Assembly: GCA_949299545.1 (NCBI GenBank)
Contig: CASGAM010000029.1
Location: forward strand, 1 to 64,000
Source of the DNA: an uncultured Prevotellaceae bacterium
Lineage (GTDB): Bacteria; Bacteroidota; Bacteroidia; Bacteroidales; Bacteroidaceae
Length of the DNA stretch: 64,000 nucleotides
Direction: 5' to 3'
The notes below the pieces were generated by a model. The model was not told the DNA's origin and made no database searches. It worked only from the letters and a program-made list of their open reading frames with translations. The position numbers were made by a program, and so were the translations under genes. Each line of letters opens with the position of its first letter. The stretch's first letter is position 1. Positions 24,555-33,618 of the stretch are shown piece after piece.

Positions 24555-25997
24555 TTATTCCTTTTTCTTCAGTTCCGTATCAAACTGGCGGATGGCTGCC
24601 ATTCCTTCGTTGCAGGCACATGGGCCGCTGATGCAACCGCCGGGACAGGCCATCACCTCAATCATTTTTGTAGGGCATTTACCGGTTTTCGCATAAGCGC
24701 GCAATGCGGCAATATTCTTTTTGTTCAAGTCCGCAATGATGGTACCTTGCAGATTAGGGTCGCCTACCATGTTCTTGACTGCAGTGAAAACTCCGCCGGT
24801 CTTTGCAAAACCGTGAGCATCATGTCCTGCATGTTCTTCAGGGATAAAATCGCTGCAAGAATCTATGTCGGTTTCCATGCCTTCAAAAACGGCATCCAGT
24901 TCGCGGAACGTCCATACGAAGTCCACATTAGGATCTTCCCTGCCTTCAGCCTTTTTGGAAGCACAAGGAGCGATAAACACGTTAATGGCATCGGGATGCT
25001 TTTTGCGGGTATATGCTGCCGTGTACCTCATGGGCGAACCAGTGCTTGAGACGTAAGGCATGATTTCCGGGATATGTTTTTTTGCTAATTGGACGTATGC
25101 AGAGCAGCAGCTTGTTGTCATGAAAGCTGCGCCTTCTTCCAATTTCTCCTTAAACTCGGCTGCTTCATTGCGGATGGTCTCTTCTGCGCCATAGGCAACT
25201 TCGATAACATCATGGAAACCGATAGCTTTCAATGCGCCGAAGACTTTTTCTATTGGTTGTTTGAATTGGGCCAGAACGGAAGGCGCAACCATCGCTACCA
25301 CTTTCCTTCCGGTTTTAATGCGTTTTAGCACGTCGAATACGCTGCATGTATCAAATATGGCGCCGAAAGGACAGGCGTTCAAGCACTTGCCGCAGTAGAT
25401 ACATTTCTTCGGGTCGATATGTTCCACACCGTATTCATCTTTGGATATGGCTTTGACGGGACATGCTTCCTCACACGGTACCGGGATATAAACAATGGCG
25501 TGGTAAGGGCAAACCTGATGGCATTTGCCGCAACTGATACATTTTTCGTGGTCGATATAGGCTTTCCCCTCGTTATCGTAGCGGATGGCATCTTTCGGGC
25601 AGTTGTTATAGCAGGCTTGTGCGGCGCATCCGCGGCAGAGGTTACTCACCTCGTAGTTTATCTTTACGCATGAAGAACAAGCCTCGTCCATCACACTGAG
25701 GATGCTTTTTTCCGGATTGATGTTTTCGCGTTCGAGCATCCGTTTTGCATATGCTGACAGGTTGTCGGTCTCGTCTTTTTCATCTGTCATGTCAAATCCC
25801 ATCATAGCCATTGTCTTGTATTTCGTGACGGCACGTTCTTTATACACACAGCAGCGTCCTTTGGGTTTTTGTTTGCGCGGATGCAGTTCAACGGGGAGTT
25901 TGTTGATGTTTTCTAACAATTCGTTTTTTTTCCACATGTTTACCAGTCTTGCCAGTAACTGGTAGCGGATAAACATAATGTTGTTGTTGTAGGCCAT
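24555..25997 (-). CDS. hydA: Monomeric [FeFe]-hydrogenase with ferredoxin domains
   Basis: A 480-residue cytosolic enzyme that interconverts protons and hydrogen. The N-terminal part has cysteine motifs for several 4Fe-4S clusters (CRGCAAQACYNNCP, CISCGKCHQVCP, CIYCGKCLNACP). The H-cluster domain has TTSCCSAY, APCASKKAEG and EVMACPGGCISGPC, corresponding to the L1, L2 and L3 signatures. L1 departs from the common TSCCPxW, as in the putatively ferredoxin-linked group B enzymes known from Bacteroidota and Clostridia. It is divergent from the maturase operon and probably disposes of fermentation electrons. Confidence 0.92.
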   Translation of the reverse strand: MAYNNNIMFIRYQLLARLVNMWKKNELLENINKLPVELHPRKQKPKGRCCVYKERAVTKYKTMAMMGFDMTDEKDETDNLSAYAKRMLERENINPEKSILSVMDEACSSCVKINYEVSNLCRGCAAQACYNNCPKDAIRYDNEGKAYIDHEKCISCGKCHQVCPYHAIVYIPVPCEEACPVKAISKDEYGVEHIDPKKCIYCGKCLNACPFGAIFDTCSVFDVLKRIKTGRKVVAMVAPSVLAQFKQPIEKVFGALKAIGFHDVIEVAYGAEETIRNEAAEFKEKLEEGAAFMTTSCCSAYVQLAKKHIPEIMPYVSSTGSPMRYTAAYTRKKHPDAINVFIAPCASKKAEGREDPNVDFVWTFRELDAVFEGMETDIDSCSDFIPEEHAGHDAHGFAKTGGVFTAVKNMVGDPNLQGTIIADLNKKNIAALRAYAKTGKCPTKMIEVMACPGGCISGPCACNEGMAAIRQFDTELKKKE

Positions 25998-26028
25998 TGT
26001 TTATTTCATATTTTTAGATTAGAGACGG

Positions 26029-26065
26029 CAAAGCTACAAAAAAAAGATAACTTTTCTTATCTTTG
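26029..26065. promoter_or_regulatory. Divergent hydA / hydEGF control region
   Basis: Minus TAGCTTTG (26036-26029) serves hydA, with its ATG about 30 bases on. Plus TATCTTTG (26058-26065) serves hydE and lies only 10 bases before its ATG, so the hydE mRNA may be almost leaderless. Between them AAAGATAA (26043-26050) and TTATCTTT (26057-26064) form an inverted repeat that overlaps the hydE element, a plausible site for a shared regulator. No good -33 is seen for either. Confidence 0.55.
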
Positions 26066-26075
26066 TGTTAATTTT

Positions 26076-27152
26076 ATGATGGAAAATAAAAATAAACGTT
26101 CCGATTTCTCTTACCGTTACCTTGTAGACAAGTTGGCGGCGGGAGAAACCTTGCAGCGGGAAGAGTGGCGTGCCTTGCTTGAAGATACCGATGCCGGGCA
26201 TGAGGCATATTTGCAAAAGGTTGCAGAAACCGTGACTGCACGGAACTTTGGAAAAGGCGTTTATGTCAGAGGGTTGATTGAAATCTCCTCATACTGCCGT
26301 AATGACTGTTTTTATTGTGGTTTGCGGCGTTCAAACAGGCAGGCGCTGCGCTATCGTTTGTCGGCGGACGAAATTCTGGCCTGTTGTGAGGAAGGAGCGC
26401 GCTTGGGCTTTGCGACATTTGTCTTGCAGGGAGGCGAGGATGGCGGTCAGGGCGATGAGTGGTTGGCTGCCGTTGTAGGTTCTATAAAGCAACGGTTTCC
26501 CTCTTGCGCGGTGACATTGTCGGTCGGCGAGCGTCCGGAAGCGGCTTACCGGCTTTTCCGGGAAGCCGGCGCCGACCGTTATCTTTTGCGGCACGAAACG
26601 GCCAATGCCCTCCATTATGCGTTGCTTCATCCGAAGGAAATGAGTCTTGAGCGCCGTCTGGATTGTCTGCGGGGCTTAAAAGCCCTGGGATTCCAGACCG
26701 GAGCCGGTATGATGATCGGTTCGCCCGGACAGACGGCAGATTGTTTGCTGGATGATATAGCCTTGCTGGAAGCCATTCGTCCGGAAATGATTGGCATGGG
26801 ACCCTTCTTGCCGGCCGCACATACGCCGTTTGCCGGAAAAGAAGCCGGTTCGGCCGCCATGACCCTGAAACTGATTGCGCTGATGCGCCTGCGTTTTCCC
26901 CGTGCCTTGATACCGGCTACGACGGCTTTGGCAACACTTAGCCCCACGGGGCGTGAAGATGCGATACGGTGTGGCGCCAACGTGATTATGCCCAATTTGT
27001 CACCGCTTGCGGTAAGGAGCAAATACAGCATTTACGACCATAAGGCCTGTACCGGATGTGAGTCGGCACAGGCTTTGAAACTGACAGAAGACATGCTTGC
27101 CCGTATCGGTTATCACATCGTCTACGGGCGTGGCGATTACGAAAAAGAATGA
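26076..27152 (+). CDS. hydE: [FeFe]-hydrogenase maturase HydE (radical SAM)
   Basis: A 358-residue radical SAM enzyme. The cluster motif CRNDCFYC lies in GLIEISSYCRNDCFYCGLRR near residues 65-84, close to the position in known HydE proteins. Downstream are the barrel segments LQGGEDGGQGDEWL and GAGMMIGSPGQTADCL. HydE acts on the HydG product to build the bridging dithiomethylamine precursor of the H-cluster. The second ATG at 26079 is also a possible start. It leads the hydE-hydG-hydF operon, with a 31-base gap to hydG. Confidence 0.93.
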   Translation: MMENKNKRSDFSYRYLVDKLAAGETLQREEWRALLEDTDAGHEAYLQKVAETVTARNFGKGVYVRGLIEISSYCRNDCFYCGLRRSNRQALRYRLSADEILACCEEGARLGFATFVLQGGEDGGQGDEWLAAVVGSIKQRFPSCAVTLSVGERPEAAYRLFREAGADRYLLRHETANALHYALLHPKEMSLERRLDCLRGLKALGFQTGAGMMIGSPGQTADCLLDDIALLEAIRPEMIGMGPFLPAAHTPFAGKEAGSAAMTLKLIALMRLRFPRALIPATTALATLSPTGREDAIRCGANVIMPNLSPLAVRSKYSIYDHKACTGCESAQALKLTEDMLARIGYHIVYGRGDYEKE

Positions 27153-27183
27153 ATGAACTTGATATAGAACGTAAAAACAAAAT

Positions 27184-28605
27184 ATGAGTTATCTGGTTAC
27201 ATCGGCTAAAGCTGAAGACTTTATTTCCGACGAGGAGATTCGCGAAACTATCGATTACGCCGCAGCACATGCAAATGACCGCAGCCTGGTTGAATCCATA
27301 TTACAGAAAGCGCGCCAGTGCAAGGGGCTGACCCATCGCGAAGCCGCCGTCCTGCTGGAATGTGATTTGCCCGACCTCGTGGAGGAAATGTTCGGACTGG
27401 CAAAAGACATCAAACAGCGGTTTTACGGCAACCGCATTGTGATGTTCGCCCCTCTTTATCTTTCAAACTATTGTGTGAACGGTTGTGTTTACTGTCCGTA
27501 TCATGCGCGGAACAAGAGCATACGCCGCAAGAAACTGACGCAGGACGAGATACGCCAGGAGGTGATTGCCTTGCAGGATATGGGACACAAGCGGCTTGCG
27601 CTTGAAACTGGTGAAGACCCGAAAAACAACCCCATCGAATATGTGCTTGAAAGCATCAAGACCATATACGGCATCAAGCACAAGAACGGCGCCATCCGCC
27701 GCGTGAACGTGAATATTGCTGCCACCACGGTTGAGAACTACCGGCGGCTGAAGGAGGCCGGCATCGGCACATACATCCTTTTCCAGGAAACATATAACAA
27801 GGCGAACTATGAGATGTTGCACCCATCCGGGCCAAAGAGTGATTACGCTTATCACACCGAGGCGATGGACCGTGCGATGCAGGGTGGTATCGACGATGTC
27901 GGCATCGGCGTGCTTTTCGGGTTGGAGACATACCGTTATGATTTTGTGGGCTTGCTGATGCACGCCGAACATCTCGAGGCTGTTTACGGAGTAGGACCGC
28001 ATACCATCAGTGTGCCGCGTTTGTGTATGGCCGATGATATTGATACGGCCGATTTCAAGAACTGTGTGCCCGACGAGGTGTTCTACAAGATTGTTGCCGT
28101 GATTCGCATGGCCGTTCCTTATACAGGTATGATTGTTTCCACGCGGGAGAGCAAGCGCAGCCGTGAGCGCGTTTTGGAGCTTGGCGTTTCGCAGTTGAGC
28201 GGAGGGTCGCGCACCAGTGTGGGAGGTTATGTCCGTGAGGAAACGGAGGACGAAAATTCCGCACAGTTCGACGTAACCGACCGCCGCACACTCGACGAGG
28301 TGGTGGCCTGGTTGTTGGAACTCGGCTATATTCCCAGTTTCTGTACGGCCTGCTATCGCGAAGGGCGCACCGGTGACCGTTTCATGTCTTTGGTGAAGAA
28401 GGGGCAGATTGCCAACTGCTGTCTGCCGAATGCTTTGCTCACGCTCAAGGAGTATTTGTCGGATTATGCTTCTACTGAGACGCGTCGTCTGGGCGAGGCG
28501 ATGATCGGGCGCATGTTGGGAGAGATTCCCGGTGAGAAAGTCAGAGAAAATGCGCGCAGGTATCTTGAAGAAATAGCAAACGGCAAACGGGATTTCAGGT
28601 TTTAA
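27184..28605 (+). CDS. hydG: [FeFe]-hydrogenase maturase HydG (tyrosine lyase)
   Basis: A 473-residue radical SAM enzyme that splits tyrosine to give CO and cyanide ligands for the H-cluster. The N-terminal cluster motif CVNGCVYCPYHARN (near residues 98-111) and the C-terminal motif CTACYREGRTGDRF (near 391) for the second, five-iron cluster are both present, which separates HydG from ThiH. FGLETYRYDFVGLLMHAEHL is a family hallmark. It ends 16 bases before hydF. Confidence 0.95.
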   Translation: MSYLVTSAKAEDFISDEEIRETIDYAAAHANDRSLVESILQKARQCKGLTHREAAVLLECDLPDLVEEMFGLAKDIKQRFYGNRIVMFAPLYLSNYCVNGCVYCPYHARNKSIRRKKLTQDEIRQEVIALQDMGHKRLALETGEDPKNNPIEYVLESIKTIYGIKHKNGAIRRVNVNIAATTVENYRRLKEAGIGTYILFQETYNKANYEMLHPSGPKSDYAYHTEAMDRAMQGGIDDVGIGVLFGLETYRYDFVGLLMHAEHLEAVYGVGPHTISVPRLCMADDIDTADFKNCVPDEVFYKIVAVIRMAVPYTGMIVSTRESKRSRERVLELGVSQLSGGSRTSVGGYVREETEDENSAQFDVTDRRTLDEVVAWLLELGYIPSFCTACYREGRTGDRFMSLVKKGQIANCCLPNALLTLKEYLSDYASTETRRLGEAMIGRMLGEIPGEKVRENARRYLEEIANGKRDFRF

Positions 28606-28621
28606 ATCAGTTCGTATAAGT

Positions 28622-29815
28622 ATGAAAGAAGAAACTCCGCGTTCAAATCGTTATTATGTCGGCCTGTTCGGCCGTCGCAACTGTGGCAAGTCTTCGCTGG
28701 TCAATGCCTTGACGGGACAGGATACGGCAATTGTTTCCGATGTGCCGGGGACAACGACGGATACGGTTCAGAAAAATATGGAGCTGCCCGGCATTGGGGC
28801 GGCCGTCATTGTGGATACGGCCGGTTATGACGACGAAGGCGGGTTGGGAGCGTTGAGAGTCGGGCGTACACGACAGGCCGCACGACGCATCGACCTGGCC
28901 CTGTTGCTTGTTACGGGTGTGCCGGAAGATGTCGCTCCCGAAAGGCAATGGCTTTCGCTGTTTTCCGATGAAGGTGTACCGGTAATTTGTGTATATAATA
29001 AGGTGGACGAGTGGGGGGAAAGTTATGTGGACGAGTGGCAGAAGCATCTCGGACAACCGGTTCTCGCCGTATCCGCACGGACGGGAAAAGGATTGGCTGC
29101 TTTGCGTGGTGCAATGGCAGACGTCAGTCGCTCGGATGACGAGCCGGACGACTTGACCGGCTCATTAGCCGGTGCTGGCGATGTGGTTTTGCTGGTCATG
29201 CCGCAGGACATACAAGCCCCCAAAGGACGGTTGATTCAGCCGCAGGTGCAAACATTGCGCAACTTGCTCGACAAGCGGTGCATCGCCATCTGTTGTACGC
29301 CGGAACAGATGCCGGCCACACTGAAGGCACTGCATGACCCCCCGTCACTGGTCATTACAGACTCGCAGGTATTCCGGGTAGTGGAGCCGTTATGTCCCCA
29401 GGGGACAAAGCTGACGTCCTTTTCCGTGCTGTTTGCCCGTTACAAGGGGGACATCAGCCGGTTCATGGCGGGGGCGGAAAGGCTCAGGAACCTGTCTCCC
29501 GACAGCCGGATACTGATAGCAGAGTCCTGTACCCATGTGCCGCTGCATGAAGACATCGGTCGCGTGAAGTTGCCACGCCTCTTGCGCCAGCGTTTCGGTG
29601 AGGGCCTGGGTATCGATATTGTTGCGGGCAATGATTTTCCTGACGATCTGACAAAATACGATTTGGTGATTCATTGCGGTGCCTGTATGTTCACGCGCCG
29701 CCATGTCATGGGGCGTTTGCGCCAGGCTTGCCGGCAACATGTTCCGATGACGAATTATGGCATCGCCATCGCTTGTCTGACCGGCATACTCGACAAGGTG
29801 GTTTATCCTGATTGA
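28622..29815 (+). CDS. hydF: [FeFe]-hydrogenase maturation GTPase HydF
   Basis: A 397-residue scaffold GTPase. The N-terminal G domain has the P-loop GRRNCGKSS (residues 14-22), the switch VPGTTTDTV, DTAG and NKVDEWG. The C-terminal domain has the cluster ligands: CTHVPLHEDIG and HCGACMF, matching the CxH...HCxxC pattern. It carries the diiron subcluster and delivers it to apo-HydA. With hydE and hydG it completes the full maturation set, so the neighbouring hydrogenase can be made active from this locus alone. Confidence 0.95.
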   Translation: MKEETPRSNRYYVGLFGRRNCGKSSLVNALTGQDTAIVSDVPGTTTDTVQKNMELPGIGAAVIVDTAGYDDEGGLGALRVGRTRQAARRIDLALLLVTGVPEDVAPERQWLSLFSDEGVPVICVYNKVDEWGESYVDEWQKHLGQPVLAVSARTGKGLAALRGAMADVSRSDDEPDDLTGSLAGAGDVVLLVMPQDIQAPKGRLIQPQVQTLRNLLDKRCIAICCTPEQMPATLKALHDPPSLVITDSQVFRVVEPLCPQGTKLTSFSVLFARYKGDISRFMAGAERLRNLSPDSRILIAESCTHVPLHEDIGRVKLPRLLRQRFGEGLGIDIVAGNDFPDDLTKYDLVIHCGACMFTRRHVMGRLRQACRQHVPMTNYGIAIACLTGILDKVVYPD

Positions 29816-29865
29816 AGGGAAAACCATGTTTTTGGGGAAGTTATCAAAATGTCATTTTGTATTTT

Positions 29866-29890
29866 AAATCCCCGCGAGAATGGGATTTTT
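29866..29890 (+). terminator. Intrinsic terminator of hydEGF
   Basis: AAATCCC (29866-29872) pairs with GGGATTT (29882-29888), then a T run to 29890. It lies 50 bases after the hydF stop. Confidence 0.65.
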
Positions 29891-30410
29891 CCGTCGGATA
29901 GGCTGATTCGGCGCGAAAATGCGCTCCATATTAATCGAAAATGGCGGTATGTTGTTTGTTGTCAGCCTTATAGCAGCGAAAATGCTTGAATAAAAATCGC
30001 GTGAAATAGGAACCGAACCGCTTTCCGGCTGCAATAATCAGGCGTCTCAGAAGGACTTTGTGCGAGGTTTCCGCAGGAAAGAATATTTGCGACCTGTTGC
30101 AATTTTGATTTCCGGCTTCACTTTTTTATTTTCTAAGCCTGGAAATTTTGTTTTTACAGTATGTTTCTTTATAAATACTGTATAAAAATTACATTTTTAT
30201 GAGTTTATACACTGTTTTCCTTGCATAAATATTCATCCATTTCGCTGTTTTGTGTTTTTGGGATAAAAGGAGAGTTGTTGAAATGGAGCTTATTGTAATA
30301 TTATGCTACTGAAAGCACTGTTTTAGTGTCATAATGTCTGCGTAAGTAAAACAGCGATATTCCCGTATTCCTTCATTAAGGTCAGATGGCTTGCTTTTCG
30401 CGGGGCAGCG
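29891..30410. other. Gene-free convergent spacer with a degenerate repeat copy
   Basis: About 520 bases between hydF and the MFS gene hold no coding sequence. CGAAAATG occurs three times between about 29915 and 29985. A degenerate copy of the GCGAC-family repeat (TTTGCGACCTGTTGCAA) lies around 30087-30102. An AT-rich hairpin is formed by TACAGTAT (about 30157) and ATACTGTA (about 30176). Nothing else is recognisable. Confidence 0.55.
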
Positions 30411-31607
30411 TCACCTGAGTTTGTTCTTCATGAAATGCGGTGTGACATACAGGTTGAAGAATATCATGGAAACGACGCACAAGATGCTGCCGACAAGGTA
30501 GACTGTGTTGAAAGCGAAATGTTCGGCAATGATGCCGCCGCTGGATATGCCGAGTCCTATGCCCACATCCCAGGCAGTCAGGTAGGTGCTGGTGGCCGTT
30601 CCGCGCTGGTTGTTTTGCGCGAGGTTGACATAGAGCGTATTGTAGGCCGGGAACATGACACCGAAACCGATGCCCAGCATGAACGGTACCAAAAAGAATA
30701 TGAAAGCGGTGGCCGAAACACTGTAGCCGATGATATGGGCGCAGCAGGACAACAGCAGAAAGGCGGTTGCCACGACATAGAAGCCGTAAGAAATGGTCTG
30801 AGTGATATAGCCGCGGTCAACAAACTTCCCGGCGAAAATGCGGCTGATGCCCATTCCTACGGCCATCAAGGTGAAGAAGAAACCGGTAGGGACATCCAGT
30901 CCTATCTCGTGGGCGTATATGGCGATGTAGTTGGTCGTGGCGCCGTAGGGGATGGATAGCAGCAATAGTGCGACGCTTGCCGGAATGCCTTTGAGCAGGA
31001 TGAATCGGTCGAGCGAAACGGGCGGACGTTTGACCGGTGTTTTGCGCGGAGCCTTGACCGCGAGCGCCATCAGCAGGCCGACGGTACAGGTCAGCAGTCC
31101 GGCAGTGAAAATATGCTCATAGCTCAGGTGCGAATCGTGAAGGAACAGTCCCGTCATCGGGCCTATGCTCATGGCCGTGTTGTTGGTGAGTCCGTAATAT
31201 CCCAATGCTTCGCCCCGTCGGGCCGACGGGGTGATGTCTATTACCAGGGTGTTGCCGCCTACGGTTACCGTACCGAAGGCAAATCCGTGAAGCACCCGCA
31301 ACATGATGAATGCCGTCAGCAGTCCGGCTAAAAGATAGCCTGCAAAAACGGCTGTGAACAGGAAGTATGCCGCGATGTAAATGGGTTTACGCGCAAAGCC
31401 GTCGTACAAATAGCCCATGAACGGGCGTATGCAGAGTGCCGAAACGGTGTAGCAGCTCAATACTGCGCCAATCATGCTTTCGGTGCAGGAGAACGTTTCG
31501 CGCAGATAGAACGGCAAAACAGGAACAAGCAGCCAAAACCCGAAATATAACAGGAAATTGGCTGCCAGAATACATATATAACTGCGTGTGAAAAGCGGTT
31601 CTTTCAC
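30411..31607 (-). CDS. MFS transporter
   Basis: A 398-residue inner-membrane protein with twelve predicted transmembrane helices. It starts SYICILAANFLLYFGFWLLV and has the typical loop RPFMGYLYDGFARKPIYIAA between helices 2 and 3 and the segment RVLHGFAFGTVTVGGNTLVI. It resembles the drug-exporter-like MFS group common in Bacteroidota; the substrate is not indicated. It begins 7 bases after pheS and is probably co-transcribed with it, though the functional link is not obvious. Confidence 0.9.
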   Translation of the reverse strand: MKEPLFTRSYICILAANFLLYFGFWLLVPVLPFYLRETFSCTESMIGAVLSCYTVSALCIRPFMGYLYDGFARKPIYIAAYFLFTAVFAGYLLAGLLTAFIMLRVLHGFAFGTVTVGGNTLVIDITPSARRGEALGYYGLTNNTAMSIGPMTGLFLHDSHLSYEHIFTAGLLTCTVGLLMALAVKAPRKTPVKRPPVSLDRFILLKGIPASVALLLLSIPYGATTNYIAIYAHEIGLDVPTGFFFTLMAVGMGISRIFAGKFVDRGYITQTISYGFYVVATAFLLLSCCAHIIGYSVSATAFIFFLVPFMLGIGFGVMFPAYNTLYVNLAQNNQRGTATSTYLTAWDVGIGLGISSGGIIAEHFAFNTVYLVGSILCVVSMIFFNLYVTPHFMKNKLR

Positions 31608-31614
31608 GTCTCCT

Positions 31615-32634
31615 TTAGTTTGCTGCCTGGAATTCTTCGAGGAAGCGGGTGTCGTTTTCGGAGAACATGCGCAGGTCTTTTACTTGATACTTGAGGTTGG
31701 TGATACGCTCGATACCCATGCCGAAGGCGTAGCCCGTATATGTCTTGCTGTCGATGCCATTAGCTTCGAGTACGGCAGGATCCACCATGCCGCAGCCTAA
31801 GATTTCGACCCAACCAGTGTGCTTGCAGAAAGAACAACCTTTTCCGCCGCAGATGTTACAGCTGATGTCCATTTCGGCTGACGGCTCTGTAAACGGGAAA
31901 TAGGACGGGCGCAGGCGGATTTGTGTCCCCTTGCCGAACATTTCCTGTGCGAAGAGCAGCAGCACCTGTTTCAAGTCGGTAAATGATACGTTCTTGTCGA
32001 TATACAAGCCTTCTACCTGATGGAAGAAACAGTGCGCACGCGCTGAAATGGCCTCGTTACGGTAGACACGTCCCGGGCAGATGACACGGATGGGCGGCTG
32101 CATGCGCTCCATGACACGGGCCTGTACGGAAGAGGTGTGGGAACGAAGCACGATGTCGGGGTGTGCTTCGATGAAGAACGTGTCCTGCATGTCGCGTGCC
32201 GGATGGTCGTCCGCAAAATTCATGGACGAATAAACGTGCCAGTCGTCTTCCACTTCCGGGCCTTCGGCCAGGGTGAAGCCGAGACGTGAGAATATGTCGA
32301 CGATCTCGTTCTTGACAATCGTCAGCGGATGGCGTGTACCGAGTGCGATGGGGTAGGGCGTACGAGTGAGGTCAAGGTCATCGGCCGTACTGTCTTTTGT
32401 TTCGGCAGCCTCTTTCAGGGCAGCGATCTTTTGTTGGGCTTTATCCTTCAGTTCGTTGATTTTCATGCCCACTTCCTTTTTCTGGTCGGCCGGCACATTC
32501 CTGAAGTCTGCCATCAGGGCGTTGATGCACCCCTTCTTGCTCAAATATTTAATGCGCAATGCTTCAACTTCCTCAGCGTTAGATGCTTGCAGATGTTCAA
32601 CTTCTTCAAGAAGTTCTTGTATTCTTGCTATCAT
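31615..32634 (-). CDS. pheS: Phenylalanine--tRNA ligase alpha subunit
   Basis: A 339-residue catalytic subunit that charges tRNA-Phe, working with PheT, which is not in this window. An N-terminal coiled coil (residues 1-90) binds tRNA. The class II core includes LRSHTSSVQARVM, FHQVEGLYID, GWVEILGCGMVDPAVL and the motif 3 sequence FGMGIERI. Length equals the family norm. A -7 element (minus TAACTTTG, 32677-32670) lies 36 bases before the start, in a spacer divergent from the DUF4348 gene. Confidence 0.97.
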   Translation of the reverse strand: MIARIQELLEEVEHLQASNAEEVEALRIKYLSKKGCINALMADFRNVPADQKKEVGMKINELKDKAQQKIAALKEAAETKDSTADDLDLTRTPYPIALGTRHPLTIVKNEIVDIFSRLGFTLAEGPEVEDDWHVYSSMNFADDHPARDMQDTFFIEAHPDIVLRSHTSSVQARVMERMQPPIRVICPGRVYRNEAISARAHCFFHQVEGLYIDKNVSFTDLKQVLLLFAQEMFGKGTQIRLRPSYFPFTEPSAEMDISCNICGGKGCSFCKHTGWVEILGCGMVDPAVLEANGIDSKTYTGYAFGMGIERITNLKYQVKDLRMFSENDTRFLEEFQAAN

Positions 32635-32761
32635 ATTCTTTATTTATAATGTTGCGTGCAAAATCCGTGCAAAGTTAAACAATTATTGGTAATAATTATC
32701 GGTTATTTAAAATAAATAGCTTACTTTTGCGTGAATTTACAGGGCTAAGTTCTATGTTAGT

Positions 32762-33607
32762 ATGAAAGTAAGGTTTATTGGATATGTGTTCGCAGCCGTG
32801 ATGGCAGCCGCTTGCGGTGGCGGAAAATCGGGGAATGGCACTTATCTGGCGGCAGATGTTTTGGCCGACACGTTGGAGACGGAAGACAGTTCACGGTATT
32901 CGTTTGAGGTAGTGGATGAAGAACAGCAGTTGCCGGCCAATGCCGATATGCTGTTTGATGATTTCGTTTTTGTTTTCATTCAAAGCAAGGCCGTTCAGTT
33001 GCAGCGGGTGCATTTTCCGTTTCCCATGGTGGAGGGAGAAGATACCGTGTGGGTTTCCCGAAAGGATTGGCAGCATGAAAACCTTTATCTCAATCAGGAT
33101 GTTTACACGGTGTTTTACGATGATGTCAGCAAGATGGACCTTGAGAAGAGTGTGGGCCTTGAACATGTTGACGTAGAACATTTTCTTCCGGGAGAGGAGT
33201 TGTATGATACATACCATTTTGAGAAGGAGAATGGCAAGTGGTATATGGTGGAAAAGGACAGACGCCCTGTCAGTGAATCGCCTTTGGCTTCTTTCATGGC
33301 GTTTTACCGTCGCTTCTCTACTGATTCGTTGTACAGTTACCAGCATATTGCCGATGTTCTGGAATGTTCCATATATGATCCGGAGAATGAATCCGGGAGA
33401 ATCAGCGGCAGCATAGATAAAAGCCAATGGTCGGCATTCTGTCCTGTTTTGCCGGTTGAGCATATAACGAATGTCCGGTACGGACAGACTTATGACAGGC
33501 CTGACAAGATGCTGATGGTTGTCCGTGGTGTTGCCAACGGACTGTCCGACATCCTTACGTTTAAGCGCAGGAAAGGCGAATGGATGTTGGTTGCCTATGA
33601 GAATTAA
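32762..33607 (+). CDS. DUF4348-like lipoprotein
   Basis: A 281-residue exported protein with a signal peptide and lipobox AAAC (Cys18). The body carries two similar halves with the DUF4348 pattern: DDFVFVFIQSKAVQLQRVHF, the WVSRKDWQHENLYLNQDVYT segment, then FMAFYRRFSTDSLYSYQHIA, and a closing FKRRKGEWMLVAYEN. Function is unknown; the fold resembles small periplasmic sensor or NTF2-like domains. A -7 element TACTTTTG lies at 32722-32729. It ends 11 bases before murB. Confidence 0.75.
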   Translation: MKVRFIGYVFAAVMAAACGGGKSGNGTYLAADVLADTLETEDSSRYSFEVVDEEQQLPANADMLFDDFVFVFIQSKAVQLQRVHFPFPMVEGEDTVWVSRKDWQHENLYLNQDVYTVFYDDVSKMDLEKSVGLEHVDVEHFLPGEELYDTYHFEKENGKWYMVEKDRRPVSESPLASFMAFYRRFSTDSLYSYQHIADVLECSIYDPENESGRISGSIDKSQWSAFCPVLPVEHITNVRYGQTYDRPDKMLMVVRGVANGLSDILTFKRRKGEWMLVAYEN

Positions 33608-33618
33608 GTTTTCCGCTT

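Noticed and set aside
24462..25049. 195-codon plus-strand open frame antisense to hydA
   Set aside because: It is the mirror of a well-supported hydrogenase gene, with no recognisable domain or promoter.
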